Assembly: GCA_949825045.1 (NCBI GenBank)
Contig: OX463814.1
Span: 32,816,383-32,880,382 of the forward strand
Origin: Argyresthia goedartella
Lineage: Eukaryota; Arthropoda; Insecta; Lepidoptera; Argyresthiidae
Length of the DNA: 64,000 nt
Direction of reading: 5' to 3'
In this document: positions 23,132 through 33,676 of the stretch, piece after piece
Layout: each line of letters starts with the position of its first letter
How positions within the stretch are numbered: position 1 is the first letter of the stretch
Notes under the pieces: generated by a model
The model's input: only the letters and a program-made list of their open reading frames with translations
Told to the model about the DNA's origin: nothing
Database searches by the model: none
Translations under genes and position numbers: made by a program

Positions 23132-23199
23132 GTGAGGCTACACGCGAGTGGGTAGCCTAGGCACTCGTCCTTCTTCCCCTGCTGTGCTAGTGTATGTGA

Positions 23200-23327
23200 G
23201 GGTGTGTGTTTGTATTTTTTTTTTTTTTGACATTTTTATTTTGTAATTTTTTTTTGAATTTTAATTTAATGTTATTGTTGACATACTGTGTAATTTATAC
23301 TATGGGCTTTTATGCCTGCAATAAACA

Positions 23328-23413
<86 letters not shown>
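23200..23413 (+). mobile_element. LINE/SINE 3' end with (TTA)n tail
   Basis: TATGGGCTTTTATGCCTGCA and ATAAACAA are followed by about 86 bp of uninterrupted ATT repeats (23328-23413). A trinucleotide tail after an AATAAA-like signal is typical of some insect non-LTR elements and their SINEs. Confidence 0.6.
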
Positions 23414-23624
23414 CTTGACGTTATTCCATTTTAGATGATCGTTTTTCCATTTTAGTTTTGGTGGCATGCTTGCGTACCAAAAATATTTTTCTCGCAGACT
23501 TTTCATTCACAGTGATAAGTCATAGTCGTATTGTCACTCTTAGTTTTAGTCAGAGTGAAATATCTGACAACGAGTGTCGAATTTAGAATGTTGCATTTGC
23601 GATTAAAGGAGGTCGCAACAGAAA

Positions 23625-23687
23625 GGTCCTCCTTGGACCTCCTTGGATTTTTTATGGTATGGCCTCCTTGGCCATACCATTAAAAAT
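23625..23687. repeat. Two successive hairpins sharing the loop TCCTT
   Basis: The first is GGTCC-TCCTT-GGACC (23625-23639). The second has an ATGGTATGGCC stem around TCCTT (23654-23680), extending to about 18 bp (23647-23687) with one mismatch. Confidence 0.8.
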
Positions 23688-23689
23688 TA

Positions 23690-24118
23690 TCGACACATTG
23701 GTACAGTTAGAGAATGTAAAGAGTAGTGTGCATTATGTGGATGAATTATAATTCATGTGATAAATAAAGTTTTGAGCGGCCACAGCAATTTATTTTACAT
23801 TTAAGTAATTTCTTCTAAAAACAAACTACGAGTTAGACAATCATAAAACGTTTGTGAACTTGTGGAAATAGTTAAGTTCCGATATTTAATTTATAAAAAG
23901 TCATGTCCATACTTTTGCTTTCGTTGTGCTCCAAGGTATTCCGATCATTGGTTATTACAGCCGCTTTTGATACATCCGTGATTATATAGGGTGTAACATA
24001 ACAGTCTAGTCCAGCCCAGTTACTCTCTGACACTTCTAAATACAAAAATATAAAATGGCCTCGATAAAATCCGAGAAAAACGCGAGTCGCTCCGGGGCTT
24101 GCTACGTTAGTCATAACA
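23690..24118. other. No recognisable feature
   Basis: I see no gene, tRNA or repeat partner in this interval. Confidence 0.4.
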
Positions 24119-24402
24119 CATAACATAGCGTCACACCTTTTCCCATATGGGTTTGCAGAGGCACAATCGTACCCTCTTTGAGCCAGTTATTCAATACTCC
24201 ATTTTGCGTGACAGGGGGCTAGCCCTTCGCCGCAGCTATGGAGTAATGAAGGTTTCCTCACGATGTTTTACATCACCTTTAGAACGTCCGTATAATGTAC
24301 TTAAGATAATTATTTATCTCTTGGAAAATGGTCAGGGATCGAACCTGCATCTCCTGTGTGAGAAGCAAGCGTCAAACCCATTCGACCACGGAGCTCATGT
24401 TA
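24119..24402 (-). mobile_element. SINE family B, complete copy with tRNA-like head
   Basis: On the minus strand the head contains an A-box-like TGGTCGAATGGG (24377-24388) and a consensus B box GGTTCGATCCC (24335-24345), separated as in a tRNA. The body runs to the block AAAAGGTGTGACGCTATG. Headless pieces of the same body occur at 16168, 30505 and 48985, all in the same orientation. The tRNA-like part is not a tRNA gene: the cloverleaf is incomplete and fused to the SINE body. Confidence 0.82.
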
Positions 24403-25357
24403 GCCATATTTTAAGGAATGGTTAGGATTCTGAGCATATTTTACTACATATGAAACCTAGTGTTTATTTTACAAGTATATCATAAATAAAATATTGTATT
24501 AAGCATACTAATTAAGAACTGCTTCGGTCTGCAGTAAGTAACTCATCCCAGATATAAAGTAAATAAGTGGTTTAGCTAGAACCTTTGCTGATAGTCCACA
24601 CAACATTGTTCGACCAGTAAATGTGCATACGTGAATTAATCGCAGGCATGTATCTTCAATCTATCCCTGACTAGCCAGCACTAAGTAGGGATGTATCCTT
24701 CCTGAAAACAATATGAGGAAATAGACGTATTGCGGGAATTCTCGGGAAACATACAAGTGTTTCCTAGAAATCTGAGGAGTCATGTCTAATCTAGTTTCTC
24801 GTTTTCTTATCTGGTAGACATTTTCATTTATTTATCACTTTATCTCATTCGGTAGAAACGTCCGTCCTCATCGGGATTAAAATAGTTTTCGTTTTAGTCC
24901 GTTCAAAATCCCTGAACTCAAAATCAGAATCTGATATTTTGCGCTGCCAACTTAATGACACTTTTATTCGGGCCAAAGTGCTCTCTCGAGAAAGAATTGC
25001 TGCATCACTATCCACGGTGATATCTCAAGTCCAGTGAAACGGCTCCTTTGATCTCAAAGTGCGATCGAATCACTGACTAATAGATATGTGTTGCAGGACA
25101 GCTTGGTCCTATGTAAGGTACACCCATTCGGACGGTCTATTGTTCCAATTTCATGCGTAATTGGGAGTATAGTCGAATTGCAATGGCGTAGCTTAGGTAG
25201 ACTCTGCTGTACTGCATATACGAGGCACGTGGATTCAGTGGAGCGGTTACGACCCTTGAAACATTTACGTAAGTACATGCAATGATTCGAACTTACAGTA
25301 TGAAAAAGATAACATGGTGCTTGAGTCAGTCTTAGCCTGTTAGTGAGGGGATATTGC
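24403..25357. other. No recognisable feature
   Basis: Overlapping short ORFs on both strands at 25054-25285 have no known motif. Nothing supportable seen. Confidence 0.4.
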
Positions 25358-25475
25358 TTAACCCCTTAATGCATGGCCTGACCCGAAATGGATCACGATT
25401 TTCAACCTTATCGCTTGGTAATAAAGTTCAAAACCGATGAAACCATATATGGGTTGGTATACAGTAAAGGGTTAA
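25358..25475 (+). mobile_element. MITE related to family E (TTAACCCC ends)
   Basis: TTAACCC and GGGTTAA ends bound about 117 bp. The inside shares the arrangement of the next unit: GATTTTCAACCTTATCGCTTGG against GATTTTGAACCTTATGCCATGG. It lacks the GGCGTTAGC palindrome. Confidence 0.7.
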
Positions 25476-25484
25476 AAACATTGG

Positions 25485-25609
25485 TTAACCTCTCAAAAAC
25501 CGAAGGTAAAAACGGGTCGCGATTTTGAACCTTATGCCATGGTAATAAAATTTAAAACTTATAACGAAACAGTGGCGTTAGCTAACGCCGGTGATATTCA
25601 TGAGGTTAA
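25485..25609 (+). mobile_element. MITE family E, copy 2 (125 bp)
   Basis: TTAACCTC and GAGGTTAA ends, with the same 16-bp palindrome GGCGTTAGCTAACGCC at 25574-25589 as in the inverted copy at 22381-22477. Confidence 0.82.
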
Positions 25610-25985
25610 TCAAATAAATCGATAAACTCTTCGAACATTTGTGAATTGGATGCAGCAAATTTGGATAGATTATGACATAATTTTTTCAATTTCGATTCTT
25701 TCAGATCATTTTGGTAACAACCCTAGTGTTTAAAAAGTTGATTTTATTATGTTTAAGGTTATCTGACATATCACTTTTAAGATTTTATTAAGTGTAGGAG
25801 AAGCAGTAGCAATAAATAACCTTCGAATTATCATGGTAATTTATCTTTAAAAAAACGTATACTCAAAGTCATTCTGTTCAAAATGTGTTCAAAGTACATG
25901 AAAAAGGTATCGGCTTTGGAAGCAAATCCCAAATTATCGCTACATTATTTTCATTCATATTTTTTTTCAGATCAATGGAAATGAG
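25610..25985. other. No recognisable feature
   Basis: AT-rich; nothing supportable seen. Confidence 0.4.
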
Positions 25986-25989
25986 GTGG

Positions 25990-26335
25990 TGCCGTTAGTT
26001 GATCAACTATCGACAGTTAGTAAACCAGAACGACAGGGTTTAGAAATTAAGTTTCTTTTGTTCTTACATGTCAACCTAACACGAAGACTATTCGGGGGCT
26101 TCACTGCGCTCGCCCCCTATAGTCTTCACTTATGCTACCGCAGTTTTGGCCCTGGTATTTCGTTTGCAATTCAAGCTTAAACCAGTCTACTATTTAACGG
26201 TTTTGACCGTTAGTTTATCAACTAATGCGTCATATAGTTAGTAGTACGCTACAGTCTACTATATGTCGATAATTGACCAACTGACGAGAAAAAAAATATA
26301 TGTCAGTTTATCAACTAACTTACGGTGACATATAT
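25990..26335. mobile_element. Possible MITE with hairpin module inside
   Basis: CCGTTAGTTGATCAACT (about 25992) and AGTTTATCAACTAACTTACGG (about 26306-26326) are inverted relative to each other, with another related block near 26205. The hairpin module copy at 26055-26165 lies between them. Arm similarity is imperfect. Confidence 0.55.
26055..26165 (+). repeat. Hairpin module copy 1
   Basis: TTCTTACATGTCAACCTAAC leads into a stem GAAGACTAT..GGGGG (26083-26098) paired with CCCCCTATAGTCTTC (26113-26127), then GCTACCGCAGTTTTGGCCCTG. Against the other copies, bases on both sides of the stem have changed together so that pairing is kept. Confidence 0.85.
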
Positions 26336-26400
26336 AAGACCATATTACACTTCGCTTACATACAAGTGCGAATCCAACTGTCGTTTTGGTTGAATTATTA

Positions 26401-27685
26401 GGTCCTTACATATGAAATTGGCGTTTCGCCGTACTGGCCACTTTGATCTCAAATATCTCCTCTATGGTTAGGAATTCCAAATTCAAATTTATACAGCTAT
26501 TTACTCATGTATTTGTGTTTCTAAAAGTATAATTAATTTGTTTTTTCCTCAATTGTTTTTTTTCTTGTGTCACTCAGCTTACAAAATGGAAAGCTTGAAA
26601 TATCGCGTTATTTACGAGTTTGAGTTCTACCGTGGCACCAGTGCTGCTTAAACGGCTCGAAGGATTAATGATGTGTATGGCGACGGTGCCGCAATAGAAA
26701 ACACATTGAGTTTTTGGTTCCAACGTTTTCGTTCTGGAAATTTCGACCTGCAGAACATGCCCCGTGGACGGCCACAGACCAAAGTTGATAATGAGGAATT
26801 GAAGGCTATTGTGGAAGCGGATCCATCGCAAACCACGTCCGAGTTAGCTGCAGGCTGCGTTGTTAGTGATAAAACTGTTTTAATCCACTTGAAGCAAATT
26901 GGGAAGGTGAAAAAGCTTGAAAGGTGGGTACCTCACGAACTGAGTGAAGCAAATCAACAAACGCGCGTTGACTGCTGCGTTGCATTACTCACCCGGCACA
27001 ATAATGAAAGGATTTTAAATCGAATCATTACCTGTGATGAAAAGTGGATCCTGTACGATAATCGGCAGCGCTCATCGCAATGGCTGAACCCTGCCGAACC
27101 AGCCAAACCATGCCCCAAGCGCAAATTGACTCCAAAAAAGTTACTTGTGAGCGTTAGGTGGACTGGTGCTGGTGTCGTTCACTACAGCTTTCTTAAATCT
27201 GGCCATACGATTACCGCAGATGTCTATTGTCAGCAACTGCAAATCATGATGGAAAAGCTAGCTGCTAAACAACCGAGGCTGGTCAATCGCTCTAGGCCAC
27301 TGCTGCTTCATGATAACGCTAGACCACACACTGCACAACAGACGGCTACCATATTAGAGGAGCTGTAATTGGAATGTCTAAGAGATCCACCGTACTCTCC
27401 GGACCTTGCTCCAACAGATTACCATTTTTTCGAAATTTCGATAACTTCTTGAAAGGAAAAAAAATCAACTCCGATGGGGCAGTCCAAACCGCTTTCAAAG
27501 ATTTTATTGATACCCGTCCGAATGTTTTTTTTAGTAAAGGGATCGAAGAATCGATCGAACCTATGAGATGGCAAAAGTGTATAGATAGCAATAGTACATA
27601 CTTTGATTAAATAAATATATTATATTTAAAAAAAAACGACTTTATGTTCCTCCCATGCAAAACGCCAATTTCATATGTAAGGACC
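26401..27685 (+). mobile_element. mariner transposon, 1285 bp, perfect TIRs
   Basis: The outer 26 bp at each end are exact reverse complements (starting GGTCCTTACATATGAAATTG). TA lies on both sides (26399-26400 and 27686-27687). The length is normal for mariner. It carries a broken transposase on the plus strand. Confidence 0.95.
26586..27610 (+). pseudogene. mariner transposase (DD34D) with two stops and a frameshift
   Basis: ATG at 26586 begins MESLKYRVIYEF. TAA at 26649-26651 replaces a codon before TARRINDVYGDG. The long middle (26673-27365) has the DNA-binding part, D in ITCDEKW and D in LLHDNARPH. TAA at 27366-27368 interrupts before the PPYSPDLAPTDY motif that carries the third D. I count 34 positions between the second and third D (the stop counted as one), the mariner signature. 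Shortly after, a one-base loss in a T run (about 27428) shifts the frame; homology then continues in the next frame to the TAA at 27610. The protein is dead, yet the TIRs are perfect, so the copy could still have been moved by an enzyme made elsewhere. Confidence 0.93.
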
Positions 27686-27839
27686 TAATATTTTGATTTC
27701 AGGTTTTAGTCACTCACTTGGTAAATGGGAGCGTCAGTATGAAAATTAAGCGGCACTTTATATTAGCAGCATTAGCCTAGCACTAGGCTGGAAATAGCAA
27801 CTCAATTGCCCTAGGTTCCTTTATACGCAGGACCTTATG

Positions 27840-28200
27840 CGCATATGAGCTTTCACTATTTCTCTTCTAATTATTTTCTTAAGGCGCTACCTCGTCCGTG
27901 CAAAGGTCCCTGTTACTCTAGGCGGAAAGACCCGCAGTGTGAGAGGGACGGAATCGGGAAAAAAATGAAAAAACGTAGCGCTGAACCACAGAAAAATTGT
28001 TTTAAAATAAACTACGCTATTTTGTAGATTTGCGAATACATACATAATATCTACATTTTGAACGCAGTTCCACAATGAAATGAGTTAAGATAGAATTACA
28101 GGAAAAAATAAAATAATTTAGAGGTGTTTTCGAAATTAAATTCTATCGAGAAAATTTCATCGAATCGCGTTTCACTTTAGTGAAAATGTTAATCAAATAC
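27840..28200. repeat. Dispersed repeat R, copy 1
   Basis: The block GACCCGCAGTGTGAGAGGGA and its flank, about 80 bp, reappear in opposite orientation at 47485-47560. Weaker similarity (TTCTATCGAG..CAATCGC) continues to about 28175 here and 47295 there. Non-coding; class unknown. Confidence 0.65.
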
Positions 28201-28423
28201 TCAATAAACGTTAGCTCAAAAATCAAATCTGTAGATGAAAAATGACGCTTCTTGAAAAAATCAACAAAATCAAAAAATATTTTATATACACAGATGACGT
28301 TTTGGTTTGGGGTTCCATGCAGCAAAAGTTTTGATAAGGATTTTCATATACATAGACAAAAGCACAAAAATAAAATATATATCAAACATATACTACTTAT
28401 ATATACATATATAAAAGTATCTA

Positions 28424-28690
28424 TCACGAAAGACAAAGGAAATGCTCTTTCAATCTTGTCTTAAAAGTGAAAATTGAGGTAATATCTCTAATAGCGCAGG
28501 GAAGTGCGTTCCACAGTCGGATCGGATAAATTATTATATATTTCACTGTATTTGGACCTGCCGAGTACCTGCAATGTTTAGTGTTGATTTGGTGCTCGTT
28601 AGCACTACCCACGAAGGCTGTGGGATCCAAGAACTTCCTTCGGTTACGTGACCAACTGCCTCCCCATTTCGCTTCTTCTTTTAGAGTCAA
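28424..28690 (-). pseudogene. LINE ORF2 C-terminal fragment
   Basis: The minus-strand frame reads VGSANEHQINTKHCRYSAG, NTVKYI, then PIRLWNALPCAIRDI and FKTRLKEHFLCLS. The last part is the usual C-terminal motif of many LINE RT proteins. A related scrap is at 63360-63670. The 5' part is missing. Confidence 0.7.
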
Positions 28691-28699
28691 TTGGTTGAA

Positions 28700-29205
28700 A
28701 TTTTAAATGTCTATTTCAATTGACCGAGCGAGAGAAGCAACTGTGCGTCTCCGTTTCCGTCTGTCCGGATTTCCTCAAAGGTCGCATTTGTCAACTGATT
28801 CTCGTGAAATGCTTTTTTCATCGATTCAGTTTTTACAATTTTAACAATTGAGGTGTCGTTGAATTTGTGAAAGCCGTGAGGGTGACAAAGACTTTATAAT
28901 TTGAAAGTGAAAACTGAATAGGATGGATTTTAGTTCGTAAAATGTAGTTAACAAAGTTGGTGCGGCTACTTTCATTTGTTCGTACAGAACGATTATTTAA
29001 AATTTACCGCTCGACACTTCTCGGTTTTAGTCGCTGAAAGTGATCAAGATGTCCTGGAAACTTCAAATTTGGCGCAAAGTTGTATCATGAAAAGTTTACT
29101 AAGGCAAAAATCCGAAAACAGCTAATTGATTTACGATAAAAGAAAAACAAAAATCTGAAAAGTATCAAGCGGTAAAGTTGAAATAACCAGGTGCATGTTG
29201 TATTG
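28700..29205. other. No recognisable feature
   Basis: Nothing supportable seen. Confidence 0.4.
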
Positions 29206-29460
29206 AAATAATAATAATAATACCTTGGACACTATTTACACACATTGATCTAGCCCCAAACTAGGATTCCCTGTATCTTGGGTACTAGACAACAATACAC
29301 ATACTTAGATAAATATTATACTTAGATTGATATACAACCATGACTGAGGTACAAACATCCGTTCTCATCAAACAAATATTTGCCCCCACCGGGAATCGAA
29401 CCCGGGACCCTTGGCTTCGTAGGCAGCGACACTGCCGACTCGGCCATTCGGGTCGTTAAA
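29206..29460 (-). mobile_element. SINE family A, tRNA-derived, copy 1
   Basis: On the minus strand a tRNA-like head carries a perfect A box TGGCCGAGTCGG (29435-29446) and a perfect B box GGTTCGATTCC (29392-29402). A body of about 170 bp follows, ending in an AT-trinucleotide tail (29206-29222 on plus). It is nearly identical to 58936-59204. RNA polymerase III would be expected to start at the head. Confidence 0.9.
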
Positions 29461-29722
29461 GAAAGATTATGCAATCGGGTTGTTTGATTTTATTGGTTTT
29501 TATAATAATTCCACTTGCTCATGAACTTCAAGAAGTCCCGGGTGTGAGGGGTTAAAAAAAGAATATAATACAAATTTACAAATTACAAATGAAAAATTTA
29601 CAATGAAAAATATCCAAAACCAATGAAAAATATACAAATTTCCTGTGACTCTCGCGAGATCCCCAGCTTACAGAGCCACTAGTTTATTATATATAAATAT
29701 TAACAGGATAGCCTTGTTTCAG
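29461..29722. other. No recognisable feature before the exon
   Basis: ACAAATTTACAA-type short repeats occur at 29570-29640. Otherwise blank. Confidence 0.4.
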
Positions 29723-29949
29723 ATTTTCCCTGCGACGGGCAAGCTAGAGTTAGTGCACAAGACTCCGATCGACGAGTACCCGGGCGCGCTCGGGCCGCAC
29801 GCTGCGTCTGTGGGACATCGGCCGGCGGAAGCTGCTGCGCAAGTGCGAGAACAGGCACATCTCCAACCTCATCGCCGACCTCAAGACGATCGGACAGCGC
29901 ATCTATCTGACGCAGATGTCCAGGAGTCTGTTTTCTGCGTCAAGTACAA
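29723..29949 (+). pseudogene. SF3B3 (SAP130)-like exon with two frame breaks
   Basis: The sequence between an acceptor (CCTTGTTTCAG) and a donor (GTGAGAG) encodes, in three pieces, the C-terminal propeller region of splicing factor 3B subunit 3. ELVHKTPIDEYPGAL is in one frame, TLRLWDIGRRKLLRKCENRH to TIGQRIYL in the +1 frame, and DVQESVFCVKYK back in the first frame. Relative to the family about ten residues are missing after PGAL (out-of-frame deletion), and about two extra bases before DVQES restore the frame. Retained splice sites argue against a processed copy. It is either a decayed duplicate exon or a true exon with sequencing errors. No neighbouring SF3B3 exon is visible. Confidence 0.8.
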
Positions 29950-30504
29950 GTGAGAGAACCAATTTTATATATAATTGTGTATATATACACAACTATTTAC
30001 TTCTATTTCGCAAAAACCTATTACCCCCTAATCCATTATACGCCTAGTATCCCAAGTAGAATTACAAAGCCACTTCCCTCTCGATTCTTTGAAATGAATA
30101 TAAGCTACCTACTTTATTGAACACAATACGCTTACAGGTCTAAGCTGTGGCCTAAGTCAAGTTCTATCTATAAATATAAATAAAATAGAAGAGAAATAGA
30201 AGAAAGGTAATAGTGGTCATAGATTTGGCAACACTCAAGAAACTCTTTCGTAAATTCTATCTCTATGATAGTGGTACTCACGCCAATGTTATTAACAATA
30301 ATTAACACCAAACTAATGTGATTAGTAAATGAACGTACAGTGGTAATCAATTCCGCGATTAATCATGAGTACAATACGATAAACAATCGAGAACTAATTA
30401 ATTGTCCGTTGACCTTAACAGTTCCAGATGAATGGACAAACTAATGGAAAGCAGTTGCCGTAAATAGAGTGTGTAGTCATTTCAAAGATTAGAAACAAAA
30501 CAAC
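29950..30504. other. No recognisable feature
   Basis: No further SF3B3-like exon is readable here, which weakens the case for a working gene. Nothing else seen. Confidence 0.45.
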
Positions 30505-30650
30505 ATAACATAGCGTCAAGTCTTTTCCCATTTGAGGGGGCAGAGGCACAGTTTACGTCCACGTATAGCCAGTTATTCAATACCATGAAGTAAGGCATAA
30601 CTAGCGCGATAGGGGCTCGCTCATCGCCGCATAGTTTTAGTGTTTATCAA
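30505..30650 (-). repeat. SINE family B, headless piece
   Basis: CATAGCGTCAAGTCTTTTCC through TAGCCAGTTATTCAATACC and GCTCGCTCATCGCCGC matches 24125-24240 with differences. No tRNA-like head. Confidence 0.72.
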
Positions 30651-32300
30651 ACACAATACACTTAAATTAATATGAAGATATATCTCCTCGGTTGCTCTTC
30701 ACTGTAAGCACCGCAGAATGGTGACGCGCTTATTGGTTTCCCTACAGTTTTTTTTTAAATATAAAAATGGGTAATAAAAAATGGTAATAAAAAATTCTTT
30801 TCATTTTGTTCATGACAGTTCACGCCCCTTGTCTTTATGCGCAATACCATTCTGCGGGGCTTATATGGCGCTAAGCTTGTATCGGAACCAGTGTCGCCAA
30901 AAATTAAGAACACGCACACATCCACACCACTCATACATCAATCCTTCCGCATTTATTGGTCAGTGCAACGTCATGCACCTATCGTCCGAACACACCTACA
31001 CTACCGCAGGTACACTAGCTAGCCGAGCTAGTGCTGGGACATTGCAAGGACAGCGTGTTTCATCAATCCATTATAATTTATAGACAGTGGTATTTATGCG
31101 GGTTATATAAATAAAATAATACTTTGTTTGTTAATATAACGTATTTATTTTACAAGAAATACCCATTACGATGTTTACAGGCTGTAACACATACGGGGTG
31201 CCAAGCCGAAAAGGATTGTTTGGGACATGATTTTGAACAACTTTCTCATTGCATCTGATTTAATCAGAGAAACGTTATTTTTTACTTCCCCATACAAATC
31301 AGCTGCTTGGCCCAAAATGTACTGCAAAGTGAAAAATAATTTTGCTCTGATCAAATCGTTTTAATAGGGAAGGATGTTCAGATTGATGTGTTAACAACCG
31401 CCTTTCGGCATATATACCCTTTCTGTATAATCCTGTACAGTACAATACTACTACATAAAGAACTTGGCGTTTTGACAATTTAGCCGTAGCATTTTTTGCT
31501 AAGTAATGCAGTCTTATATTAGTATATCTTCTCATTAGAGCTTTGATTAGTAATATTAGATGATTACCCAATGGGTTTTGTTCGAATTGGTAAAAAATCT
31601 ATTTCTTTCCATCGATTCAAAAACATAATTATCACTATCAATATTCCCACCACTAAACGTCGTCTCTGCGTGCGTGTAACAGTTCACCTCCGTACCTCGA
31701 TGCATATTTACTTTCGTATTTAGATAAGCGTAAAATATTAATTGCGTGTTAGCTTGGCAATATGTAGTGAAATTAAGATACAAAACAAGCAATTGATATT
31801 AAACTTAGCGAGAACAACATGAGATTGTCACTTTAATGATCAACTCGTAGCGAATTTGTTGTGAATGATTTATTTCCGTAATAATGTTTATTTCTTGTGT
31901 TTTCAGAAGAAATAATAGTTGGAATGAGACTTACAAGAGATATTTCACTCCGCCGTTCTTGGAGTTCACAATCCCGCTTCTATTTTTGCACATGAGTATT
32001 GCACAAGTCGGCATTTTAGAAAAACAGCGGAAATGAATTCGTCACTGCGGTCGCCCGGTGACTAAAGATAATTATTAATATGGAGACTATCGGGGCTAGA
32101 TTCGTTCGCACGTGCAACGCCCCTATATTTGTGATACTAACTCTTGAGGGGGTTACGGTTGTCTGGCTTAATATAGACAAAGATAAAGAATTTTGTATTC
32201 AAGAACAAAGGTAATAAACAGCTCTTAATTAATAAAATGTTGATAGGTCTATATGTTCTGCCGTGGGAGGCCATAAGAATATTAACATTATGAATAATTA
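30651..32300. other. No recognisable feature
   Basis: Several short ORFs (for example 30781-31083) have no motif or splice context that I can support. Confidence 0.4.
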
Positions 32301-32443
32301 GCAATATAATAGTAGTTTATGTGACTGCTACATAATGGAGGTAATTAAATCGATAGCTGGTTTATGAATCGAGCCGAAGGCGAGTTTCATAATAATATCA
32401 CTCGAGAATTTGAATGGCTAATTATTTACAGTTACAAACATTA

Positions 32444-32768
32444 GTTTATCTACACACATATCATAAGCTCTCTTTGATGGGTTCAGGAACCGCATGTTCG
32501 ACCGGCATTTTGGCAATGATCATTGCTCTGCAGTTGTTTAGGTTGTTCAGAAGTACCAACTTCACAGTCAAACTAGGGGCGGCACGCAGGCGGGCGTCGG
32601 CGTTCGAAATTTGAATGTCATCATATGACAAATTTCGGTACATTATGGTCACTATTTATCAATATTCAGATAAGAAATTAGTTTTTACCAAGAAGTTTAT
32701 CATTATGCTGGTCGTAACGTGCGGTTTTTGGACGCAGTAAAGAGGGTTTATAATAGGTGTAGATAAAC
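32444..32768 (-). mobile_element. MITE family C, copy 3
   Basis: GTTTATCTACACACATATCA at the left and GGTGTAGATAAAC at the right. The body is in reverse orientation to copies 1 and 2, with CGGCACGCAGGCGGGCGTCG and CAGGAACCGCATGTTCGACC. The flank at 32310-32440 repeats the CTCGAG-type neighbour sequence. Confidence 0.82.
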
Positions 32769-33074
32769 ATTATAAATAAACATAGAATTCAGATTTAGTC
32801 ATAACTTTTATAAAATTCGTCGACAATTTCGCATGTTTATATATTCTACTAGACATGCAAAATATCCTTTTATTATAATAAGCAGACATGTGTTGTTCAA
32901 TATTGTATGGGGTTTACCCGGGCTTTCCACTGGTATACCTTTATTCGTACTCGGAATGGTGGGTAATACAAAATTGGAGATTAGAAGGAATTTGGCAATG
33001 GCAAATTCTTGTAAGATTTGCTGCACGGTTGGCACATTAAATCCAGGAATGCTGGAATAAGTACGGCAATTATT

Positions 33075-33180
33075 GATCAAGGAGGCGGCGACCGGACCGC
33101 TAGATGTGCCGCGCGCGCGCACCTGCATGCTGCAGCGGGGGCGCCGCTCGCGCGGGCGTTGCGCGTGCTCCACCTAGTAG
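33075..33180. other. GC-rich island, possible exon or CpG patch
   Basis: About 100 bp of very GC-rich sequence with CpG runs (CCGCGCGCGCGCACCTG) stands out from AT-rich flanks. Open frames cross it on both strands. No motif or convincing splice pair recognised. Confidence 0.35.
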
Positions 33181-33581
33181 CTGGCGAAATATATATTTTT
33201 AATTGCTCCATCAATTAGTTCCGGATGTCCACATTGCATACTTTATGTTACAATTAGGGATGTTACTTATAATTATGATTTAATTTGATTATTTAGTTAT
33301 TTGTCTGTCGCATTAGGCTCAGCCTGAAATGATAGATTTAAGATTTATAAATAAAATTAGCTTAATGTTATGACGCCTGTTTTTAATACTGCTGCTGGTG
33401 CTTTTTAGTCTTGATCAGTATCAAAGTTTCGTTATATATGTCGCAGTGAGTTGGTTAAATCAGACAATTCATTAACTCTCTAGACCGTTAATTAAATGCC
33501 GACGTTTAACCAAGTCACTAAAACGCAACGTTTAACGAGTTGTCTAAAGGTCCCTAGGCTTAAGTTTATGTTTAAAGTATT

Positions 33582-33593
33582 TTTGTTGTTCTT
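33582..33593 (+). repeat. Target-site duplication, left copy (LOA LINE)
   Basis: TTTGTTGTTCTT, identical to 44840-44851. Together they mark the insertion of the LOA-type LINE. Confidence 0.9.
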
Positions 33594-33676
33594 GTCAATT
33601 GTCAATTGTAAGACGAGCTGGTTTCCGCAACTCGACGACGAAAGCGCCTATTTTGCGTGTGGGTGGGAATGCGACA

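Noticed and set aside
23206..23418. ORF with a long poly-leucine tract, and a poly-isoleucine ORF on the other strand
   Set aside because: Both are translations of the (TTA)n microsatellite, not proteins.
24330..24400. tRNA gene on the minus strand
   Set aside because: A and B boxes are present but the segment is fused to a repeated SINE body and has no complete cloverleaf. The same holds for 29392-29446 and 59138-59192.
25986..26180. Short ORF next to the mariner element
   Set aside because: It runs through the hairpin module and a MITE arm; no conserved protein.
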